In this document: piece after piece, positions 52,853 to 59,703 of the stretch
How the letters are laid out: each line of letters opens with the position of its first letter
Position numbering within the stretch: position 1 is the stretch's first letter
DNA from: Tilletiopsis washingtonensis
Taxonomy: Eukaryota; Basidiomycota; Exobasidiomycetes; Entylomatales
Assembly (NCBI RefSeq): GCF_003144115.1
Contig: NW_020311999.1
Coordinates: 1 to 59,703 of the forward strand
Length of the DNA: 59,703 bases
Direction: 5' to 3'
The notes under the pieces: model-generated
Seen by the model: the letters and a program-made list of their open reading frames with translations, nothing else
Database searches by the model: none
Told to the model about the DNA's origin: nothing
Program-made: the position numbers and the translations under genes

Positions 52853-52999
52853 ACGGCGGTGCCTGCTGGCCCGCGTCTGCCGCTTCGAACTACTTCTCGC
52901 TAAGTCTCTCGCCACTGGGTTTATCAATAGAACGCGCAGTCATGACAAGATCTCGCGTGACAAGGGGCGGGGGGGGGAGGGGGCTGCATTGCATGCATC

Positions 53000-55561
53000 T
53001 CAGGTCAGGTCGATGATCTCGGGCAGAGACGGCGCGGCGGACGAGGCACTCTTGGCGCGCGCAAACGGCCTGCTGCTCGGCGCCGCTGGCACGCGCAGCG
53101 CGGAGGCACCCACCTCGGCCTCGCGCCGCTTCGCCGCCGCCGGGCGCGCGGGCACGTCGTTCATGAGGGCGTCGAGCGAGGCGAGCAGGCCGGGCGAGTC
53201 GCTGGCGTGCGCCGCCGGCGCGCGTGGCGGCGGCGGCGGCGTCGAGGAGCGCGGCGGCGGGAGCGGCAGGACAGAGGCGCTGGCGCTGCGCGCGGCCGGA
53301 CGGGCGCGCGGGCGTGGCAGCGGCGCTGCTGCCGGCCCGGCGTCGAGGTCCGCGTGCGGAGTGCCGCGCGCCACGGGACTGCGGGAGCGCCGCGGCGCAG
53401 TGGGCGCAAACGGCTGCGCTGCGACGGCGGACAACGTCGAGCTGGACGCTGCTGCGGCCGCCTTGGGCGCCGGGCGCCCCTTGCCCTTGGGCCTGCTGAG
53501 GCGGTCGAGGCGCGCCAGCAGGCCCTCGTCGCTGTCCTCGCTGCTGCTCTCCTGCATCGCCTCGTCCGCCGCCGCGGGGGCCGCCTTCTCTGCTCGCCTT
53601 CGGCGCGTCGGTGCCTTGGCCGCGACTTTGGCATCCTTGAGCGCCTGCTTGGCACGCGCCGCCAGCTCCGCCTCGGCCACGTCGCGCCGGCGAAACGTGG
53701 CGCGCACGACGTCGCTCCACAGGCCGTCGCCGCTGGGCTGGCCACGCTCGGAACAGCTGGGACAGGCGCCGTGCGTGGGCAGCAGAAAGGTGCGCGAGGC
53801 GGAGGCGTCGCTGCGGCCGCTGTCGCTCGCCGCCGACGGCGCCAGGAAGCGGTCGGCGAGGCACTCGAGATGGAACACGGCGTCGCAGTGCCTCGATGCT
53901 CCGGCGTCGCTGGCCTGCGGCAGCAGGCCAAAGACGCTGCGCTGCGCCGGCGCACGCGGTGCGAGCTCCGTGAACGGCGCGGGGCAGAGAGCATACGAGG
54001 CATGCGCCCACAGCAGCACTGGCGCGCCACATGCGCTGCACGGCACCCGCGGCCCTGACTCGGCCGCAGGTGGCGGCACGGCAGAGCCGGCGAGGAAGCG
54101 CGTGTGGGCGATGTGGCGCTGCCGGAGCACGTGCTGCAGGCGCGCGTAGGCCAGGCGCGCCAGGTCGTCTGGTGAAGAGGGAGAGAGAGATGATCAGCTG
54201 CCAGCAGGGCGGGTCCGTCATGTGTGCTCCCTCCCACTCACTGTCGTCGCAGCGGAAGCGCGGGCGCTCGTGCGGCGCGTGGGCGGCCGCGGCGGCGCCC
54301 TTGCCCTTGGTTGGACTGCTCATGAGCGAGTCGCCCTGCTCGTCGTGCGCCTCTGGCAGCAGCGGCGGGGCCGGCGCAGCACACGGCGCCGCCTCGAGGG
54401 CGGCCCAGGTGAGGCCCATTGCCTTTGCCGTGGCGCTGCGCGGCAGCGCCTCGGGCCAGTGGCCGGGCAGCGTCGCCGTGCCGTCGTCCTCCTTGCTCTT
54501 GCCCTTGCCCTTTGCTGGCGCCGGCGGCTCGAGCTTGAGACGCTTCTTGGCCTCGGCATCGAGCGCACTCAGCGGCGTGCGCGCGCCGTCGACGCCGAGA
54601 AAGTCGGCCGTGCAGGCGACGAGGTGCGCGGGCGGCAGCGCACGCTCGCCGCGCGACAGCGGCGGCGCCGGCGCCGGCGGCAGGCGCGCCCAGGCGGCCC
54701 AGGCCCACTCCTCGAAGAACGTCAGGCGCAGGCCCCACGCCGCAAAGGGCTCGGAGCGCAGCAGGGCGCGCAGCACGAGCAGCTGCGCCTGCGGCGAGCC
54801 GGCGCCGAGATGGCGCTTGCCGTTGGCCATGGGCGCCGTCGTGGTGCGCGACGAGAGCGGGAAGAGCGGCTGCGGCACGTCGACGGCGCCGCCGCCGCTG
54901 CTGCTGCTCGGCTTGGTGCGCAGGTGGCGCGAGAGGTGCGGCTTCTGCCAGGCCCATTCGAACTGCCGCGCAAGGCACGTGTCAGCAGAGCGGGGGCAGG
55001 TGCGAGGAGCGATGCGAGCGCCGACGACGCGCACGGCAGAGCCCAAGGCGCAAGCCGCCCGCTCGTAGCGATGCGAGCGCCGACGACGCGCACGGCAGAG
55101 CCCAAGGCGCACGCTGCCCTGCGAGCGCCGACGACGTGCACGGCCGCCCCAAGGCGCGCGCTGCCGGCTCGTGGCCCGCACGTTGCCACACGCTGCCCGC
55201 ATGCTACTCCTCGCTGTCGGCCCTTGGGCGATGCCGCCTCGCGCGTGCCTCGCCGTGCCGCCGGTGCTGGCCCTCGCGCGCGCCCTGCCTGGCCGTGCTC
55301 TCCTCGCCGCCGCCCTGCGCTCACCTGCAGTGCGGCAATCTTGCTGCCAAAGCCCCACACGACGAGCTGCGTCTCCCACGGCCGCCCATTGCGCGTCTTG
55401 TGCGCGCCGGCGGTGAGCTCGCCGTTGTGCTGGCGCTTGCGGCGCGCCGGGTCGGGCGACGAGCCAATGTAGGTGCGGCTCGAGTTGGGCGCGGCGACGG
55501 AGCGCAGCAGATAGCAGGCGTAGAAGGGCGGCGGCGCGTGCGAGACGACCGACGAGGGCAT
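53000..55561 (-). CDS. SLX1: Slx1 structure-specific endonuclease subunit
   Basis: Three exons: 55561-55325, 54962-54242, 54168-53000; 708 aa. The GIY-YIG nuclease domain opens the protein: FYACYLLRS, then [18 protein letters not shown] and [12 protein letters not shown], followed by [15 protein letters not shown] zinc-binding RING/PHD-like domain follows near the middle (CSACG, then [10 protein letters not shown] and CPSC). With Slx4, Slx1 cuts branched DNA such as flaps and Holliday junctions. The protein is roughly twice the usual length because of disordered Ala/Pro/Ser-rich regions: one of about 100 residues before the zinc domain and one of about 250 after it, the latter ending in EIIDLT. 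Intron 1 is 362 nt and holds diverged repeats. It shares a 215-bp divergent promoter with VAM7. Confidence 0.9.
55011..55175. repeat. Diverged tandem repeat inside SLX1 intron 1
   Basis: Three related blocks built on GCGAGCGCCGACGACG and CACGGCAGAGCCCAAGGCGC start near 55011, 55070 and 55120. The first two are 59 bases apart and nearly identical over 45 bases; the third is shorter and more changed. All lie within the 362-nt intron 1 of SLX1. Confidence 0.85.
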
Positions 55562-55776
55562 GGCGCGCGGCCGCTGCGCCAGGCACGGCGCCGGAAGGAA
55601 GAGCAACGGCGACGGGCAGGCGGCGTGGTGGAGGAGAGGCAAGCGCGGCGGCGCGAGGCGGCGGCGGCTGTCGCGTGTTGCTCGCGCCGCTGCGCCGCAA
55701 AGGCATCAAAGTCACCGCGCGCATCGATCCCGTCACGCGTCTTCCCTTCTCTCCACCGCCTCGCCCGCTGCCCAGC

Positions 55777-56607
55777 ATGCCCGCACCCACGCTCGCCCTC
55801 CCCACCTCGTCGCTCCGCCACACGCCCTCGCCACACGTCGTGTACCACATTGCCATCGCGCAGCCCGTGCGCTCCTGGCTCGTGCTGCGCCGCTACTCGG
55901 CCTTTGCCGCGCTGCACGCCGCCCTCGCGCCGCTGCTGCTCGCCGAGCTGCCAGCCCTGCCGCCGCGCCACGCCGCACGCCACGTGCTCGGCGCCTCGCT
56001 CTCGCGCCTCGGCCTCGGCGCCGCGGCGCCGCTGCACGCCGGCGCCGACGAGGATGCAGCGGCCACCGAGCGGCGCCTGCAGCTGCAGCGCTTCCTGCGC
56101 GCCGTGCTGTGTCGCGTGGCGGCAGCGCCGCGCACGCCGGCGCACGACGCCGCCGTCCCGCACCTCGCCGCCTTTCTCGACATGGCGCCGAGCGATCTGC
56201 TGGCGCTGGCGGCGCGTGTGCGCGACGAGGAGACCCCGACGCCCGCGCCGGCAGCGACGACGAGCAGCGCCGCGCCCGCCGCCCCTCGCGCTCCTCCGGC
56301 GGCGGCGCCCGGCGGCTTCACGCGCGCCTTTGGCTCCGCCGCCGCCGCGCCGCACGCCCAAGAGACGGCCGCCACACGTGCGCTCTCCTCGCAGGCGCTG
56401 CTCGACTCGCAGAGCGCCAGCATGGCCGCGCAGGACGCGCAGCTCGGCGACCTGGCCGCCGTGCTGCGGCGGCAGCGCACGCTGGCGGGCGCCATGAACG
56501 CCGAGCTGGCGCAGCAGAACGAGCTGCTGCAGAGCTTTGGCGGCGAGCTGGAGAGCGTGCAGCGCAAGATGGGCACGGCGCAGGGACAGATGAAGCGCCT
56601 CGGCTAG
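55777..56607 (+). CDS. VAM7: Vam7-like PX-domain SNARE
   Basis: A single exon, 276 aa. The N-terminal 130 residues form a PX domain with the phosphoinositide-binding RRYSAF (residues 38-43), followed by a Pro/Ala-rich linker. The last 70 residues are a SNARE heptad region (ALLDSQSASMAAQDAQLGDL, then MNAELAQQNELLQ) with no transmembrane segment. This combination is Vam7, the soluble Qc-SNARE that binds PI3P on the vacuole and drives homotypic vacuole fusion together with HOPS. The ATG at 55777 is chosen over an upstream in-frame ATG at 55675 because it starts directly before the PX strand. Confidence 0.88.
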   Translation: MPAPTLALPTSSLRHTPSPHVVYHIAIAQPVRSWLVLRRYSAFAALHAALAPLLLAELPALPPRHAARHVLGASLSRLGLGAAAPLHAGADEDAAATERRLQLQRFLRAVLCRVAAAPRTPAHDAAVPHLAAFLDMAPSDLLALAARVRDEETPTPAPAATTSSAAPAAPRAPPAAAPGGFTRAFGSAAAAPHAQETAATRALSSQALLDSQSASMAAQDAQLGDLAAVLRRQRTLAGAMNAELAQQNELLQSFGGELESVQRKMGTAQGQMKRLG

Positions 56608-57014
56608 GCTCGTGCGATGAGCGGCAGCACGCAGTGGAGCTCGGAGACGGGCTGCAACGCACGCCGCGCTCGCGCGCGCCCGACGCTCATGCAGCGCCGC
56701 TCAGATGTGCTTGGCTGCTGCACTTGCCTGGCCGCTGGACCGAGGCTTAAGTCATGCTCTGCACCTCTCGGCTGCCGCACCGCACCGACTCGCCTCGGTG
56801 CGCATGGGGTGCGCCTCTCGCTGGCCGGGGCCACGAGACGCGCGCGCGCGCCTCCACATGTGCATCGCGCGCTGCACCGCCTCATGCTGCGCGCGCGTCT
56901 CCTCCTCGGCGCGCCGCGGCGGCGGGCGGGCCCTTTGCACCTCTTCCCCTCCCACCACCACCCCCGCCTTCCTCCCACCATCCATACCCTCTTATACCCC
57001 CGGTGCAATCACTG
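56608..57014. other. Intergenic region between VAM7 and the GH5 gene
   Basis: A 407-bp gap between two genes on the same strand. A C/T-rich stretch (CTCTTCCCCTCCCACCACC type) runs up to the GH5 start codon and is its likely promoter/leader. TTATACCCC at about 56991 could act as a weak TATA-like element. No gene is seen. Confidence 0.5.
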
Positions 57015-58738
57015 ATGAGCAAGGTGTGTCTCTTCTGCCTCCTGCCCAATCATGTCGCCAACCTGACGCGCGCGCGCGCCGCCAGTTGCTCAAAAAGGCC
57101 GCCGGCAAGCTCGAGGACTACGCCGCGTCTCGCGCCTCCAGCGGCAGCGGCGGCGGTGCCGCATCGAGCTCGGCTCCGCCGCCCAGCACGCCGCTCGATG
57201 TGTTGCCCTCGCGGCGCGACATCCTCCTGCATCGCCAGCAGCGCGGCGTCAACCTCGGCTCTCTCTTCGCGCTCGAGCCGTGGCTGACGCCGTCGCTGTT
57301 CGAGGGCGTGGCAAGTGCCGACAGCGAGATGGATCTGCTGCGTGCGCTGCCTGCCGCCGAGGCGCGCGAGCGACTTGAGCGCCACTGGAGGGGGTTCCTT
57401 GATGCGGGCGATTGGAAGTGGATGCGGGAGCACGGCATCAACACGGTGCGGCTGCCGCTGCTGTACGTGCACTTCTGCGCCTCGCAGGCGCCGCAGCTGC
57501 TCAGGCACACCGAGTACGCGCCGTACGTCGACGTCTACGCCGGCGCATGGGCACACGTCGAGCGTGTGCTTGCACAGGCGGCGCAGCATGACATTGGCGT
57601 GCTCGTCGACCTGCACGGCGCGCCCGGCGCGCAGAACGCAGACGGACACAGCGGGCTCAGTGGCGCCAAGGTGCAGCTGTGGGACGGACACGCCGCCGCG
57701 CAGAACCAAACGCGCACAGTCGAGATTCTCGTGGCGCTTGCGAGCAGCCTGGCGCCGCACGAGCATGTCGTGGGCCTCGAGCTGCTCAACGAGCCGCGCA
57801 ACGGCGCCACGCTGCAGGCCTTCTACGAGCGCGCCGCGGGGGCGATTAGGGGCGCAGGCGTGCACATGCCGCTCTATCTCGCCGACGGCTGGGATGCGCC
57901 GCACTACGCCCAGCTTGTAGCGAGGCGCGAGGACTTTTGCGTGCTCGACACGCACGTGTATCGCTGTGTGGGTAGAGTTGGACACGCCCGCCAATGCAGA
58001 GCGCTCAACCCCCTTCCCCCGCAGTTCACCAAGGACGACCACTCCCACTCCGCCTCCTCGCACGCGCGCTCCATGCGGCCCGGCGGCGCCTCGCACGGCA
58101 TGCTGTCGCACTGGAGCACGGCGGCGCAGCGCAGCCTCGTCGTGGGCGAGTGGAGCGCGGCGCTGAACCCTGCGTCGCTGCACAACTGCGGCGACGCCAA
58201 GGAGGCACAGCGAGAGTATGCACATGCGCAGCTGGCGCTGTTTGAAGAGACGTGTGCCGGCGCGTATTTCTGGACACTCAAGAAGGAGGGCGGCGCCGAG
58301 TGAGTGTTCGCGCGTGAGGAGACTGCAGCGATGCCGCGAGCTGACGTCACGTCTCCCGCCAGCCCGGGATGGTGTCTCTACACTGCCATCGAACAAGGCA
58401 TTCTGCCCTCTTCGCTCCACCCACTCGCCTCGGCCTCTGCGCCCTCGGCCGAGGTCCTCTTGCGCGCCCGCCACGCCGCACACGAGGCTCACCGCACGTA
58501 CTGGGCGGCGCACGGCGCAGGCGACGGCGCACACGAGGCGTTTGCCGAGGGCTTTGCGCAGGCGACGAAGGACGCCGCGGCGTTCTGGCAGTGCGACAGG
58601 AGCACCGTCGGCTTCACGCAGCAGTGGAGGCGCACGCGGACGCAGGCGTATGAGAAGGCCAAGCGGTCGAGCAACGAGTGGGAGTATGCGCATGGCTTTG
58701 CGCAGGGCATTGGCGCGTTCAAGGATGCTCTGAAGTGA
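57015..58738 (+). CDS. GH5-family glycoside hydrolase (yeast YBR056W-like)
   Basis: Four exons: 57015-57023 (ATG AGC AAG), 57086-57967, 58025-58299, 58363-58738; 513 aa. RGVNLGSLFALEPWLTPSLF opens the TIM-barrel. The acid/base is in LELLNEPRN (Glu239) and the nucleophile in VVGEWSAAL (Glu339), both as expected for clan GH-A family 5. The C-terminal domain EAHRTYWAAHG, FAEGFAQATKDAA and NEWEYAHGFAQGIGAF is characteristic of the YBR056W group, which lacks a secretion signal. That yeast protein is a putative intracellular glucosidase of uncertain substrate. Here too no signal peptide is seen. The nine-base first exon is inferred from the donor/acceptor pair and the MSKLLKKAAGKL N-terminus. The stop lies 33 nt from that of the convergent MoeA-like gene. 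Confidence 0.88.
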
Positions 58739-58771
58739 TGCAGCAAATTGCCATGCGTGTCATTCCGCCTG

Positions 58772-59703
58772 CTACAACGGCCCGAGAAGGATGGCGTCGG
58801 CAAGCGCTCCGGCCTCGAGGGTCCGCGGCCCCTGGGCCTCGAGCGCCGGCACGCAGACGAGCGCATTGGCCGTGGCCATGGAGTGCATGCCGCTGGCGCG
58901 GGGGGAAAGAGGTCAGCGAGGGCCATTCGAGGCCGCTTGTGGACACTCACCTGCTGCGCTGCACGCCCGTGCTCCTCGCCACGAGCTCGCCATTCGCATC
59001 CGGCGCCACGACGACGCGGTGGAACTCGGGGCGTGGGTCGAGGCGCAGCGCCTCGGCCAGGCGCACCTTGATGCGCGCCGCCGCCTCGCCGCCCGAGTGC
59101 CCGCCGAGCTTGCGCAGCGCCGGCAGCACAAAGACGGAGAAGCAGACGAGGGCCGAGGCGGGGTTGCCCGGCAGCGCAAAGAGCACCTTTGGCCGCGGCT
59201 CTGCCGGCAGCGTCGCAAAGGTCGTGGGCTACACGAAGTCAGTCTGCGCACGTGCCACACGCCTCTCACGCCACCCACCTTGCCAGGCTTCATCGCCACG
59301 CGCCCAAAGTGAATCGTGCCGCCCAAGTCGCGCTCGATGATCGGCTTGAGCAGGTCCGACTCGCCCATGCTCGTGCCGCCCGTGGTGAGCACGACGTCGG
59401 CGTGAGCGATGCCGCGCTGCAGCGCCGCCACGGTCGCGGCCCGGCTGCAGCAGGGTGTGAGCCGCAGCAGCACACCTCCCGCCCACTCCTACTCACTCAT
59501 CCCCGACGATGCCCAGGTCCAGCACCTCGAAGCCCTGCCCCTCGATGGCCGCACGCAGGCCCGGCCGGTTCGAGTCCCACACGCAAAAGTCCCAGCCATC
59601 GTCGCCGCCGGCGGCGGAGGCGGCGTGCGCCTGCGCAGCGCCGATGTCCTGCAGCTCGTTGCCCGTCGACAGGATCGCAACGACGGGCTTGGGATAGACG
59701 AGC
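58772..59703 (-). CDS. MoeA/gephyrin-E molybdenum insertase, C-terminal part
   Basis: The gene enters from beyond the right edge. Visible exons: 59703-59497 (partial), 59444-59279, 59228-58951, 58892-58772. The protein begins inside [16 protein letters not shown] and shows [48 protein letters not shown] and [15 protein letters not shown], the conserved sites of the MoeA/Cnx1-E/gephyrin-E molybdate insertion domain, and then domain IV ending [11 protein letters not shown]. It inserts molybdenum into adenylated molybdopterin, giving active cofactor for enzymes such as nitrate reductase and sulfite oxidase. Whether a MogA-like G domain is fused at the N-terminus cannot be seen here. Confidence 0.92.

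Noticed and set aside
52890-55856. 988-codon minus-strand frame across SLX1
   Set aside because: It uses the wrong frame for most of SLX1 and reads through its introns. The GIY-YIG and zinc domains lie in other frames joined by good splice sites.
59565-59585. GGTTCGAGTCC, a perfect match to a tRNA B-box
   Set aside because: It lies in conserved MoeA coding sequence (DSNRPG) on the other strand. No A-box, acceptor stem or cloverleaf surrounds it.

Overview
This window is the left end of a chromosome from a GC-rich fungus. It opens with 15 full copies (plus a partial copy) of the TTAGGG-type telomere repeat and runs inward through about 59 kb of densely packed, intron-containing protein genes. 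Three things point to a basidiomycete, most likely a yeast-like one (Ustilaginomycotina/Exobasidiomycetes/Malassezia-type or a red-yeast lineage). The first is the high GC content throughout. The second is the very short introns, mostly 45-100 nt, with GTGAGT or GTGCGT donors, a CTGAC branch site and a CAG acceptor close behind. The third is the gene set itself: TTAGGG telomeres, fungal chorismate mutase, Vam7, Srs2, Slx1, Sfi1 and Hrd1. The placement within basidiomycetes is inference; no rRNA or tRNA gene is present to settle it.

Layout. 1-460: telomere and a very short subtelomere. 461-3446 (-): membrane-anchored multicopper oxidase whose last exon lies only 366 bp from the telomere array. 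4448-5990 (+): secreted acid phosphatase. 6405-12695: DDI1 (+), TAD1 (-), TDP1-like (+). 12854-15883: small zinc-finger protein (-) and a LACTB2-like metallo-beta-lactamase (+). 16059-20437: low-complexity protein (-), pterin carbinolamine dehydratase (+), homeodomain factor (-). 22202-26564: RWD-RBR ubiquitin ligase (-) and hydroxyacid-oxoacid transhydrogenase (+). 26747-33489: SFI1 (+) and HRD1 (-). 34280-41853: TGL2-like lipase (+), ARO7 (-), SRS2 (+). 41994-47712: BTB-like protein (-) and a multi-spanning membrane protein (-). 49209-52852: small secreted glycine-rich protein (+), ATX1 copper chaperone (-), HAD phosphatase (+). 53000-58738: SLX1 (-), VAM7 (+), GH5-family hydrolase (+). 58772-59703 (-): C-terminal part of a MoeA/gephyrin-E molybdenum-cofactor protein, cut by the window edge.

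The genes do not form one pathway. They are ordinary conserved housekeeping genes, arranged as divergent pairs and as tight convergent pairs (11-100 nt between stop codons). Several act in genome maintenance (DDI1, TDP1, SRS2, SLX1), two in ER or RBR ubiquitination, and two in copper handling (ATX1 and the copper-dependent oxidase). All splice models below were worked out by hand: each keeps frame across every junction and joins recognisable family motifs, but none has been tested against RNA.

I saw no transposon, virus-like element, CRISPR array, tRNA or rRNA. The most interesting non-coding signal is that a minority of introns are unusually long (230-450 nt) and that several of these carry tandem repeats. 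A second is a set of very small exons (9-24 nt), one of which splits a catalytic motif. No clearly new multi-gene system is evident.
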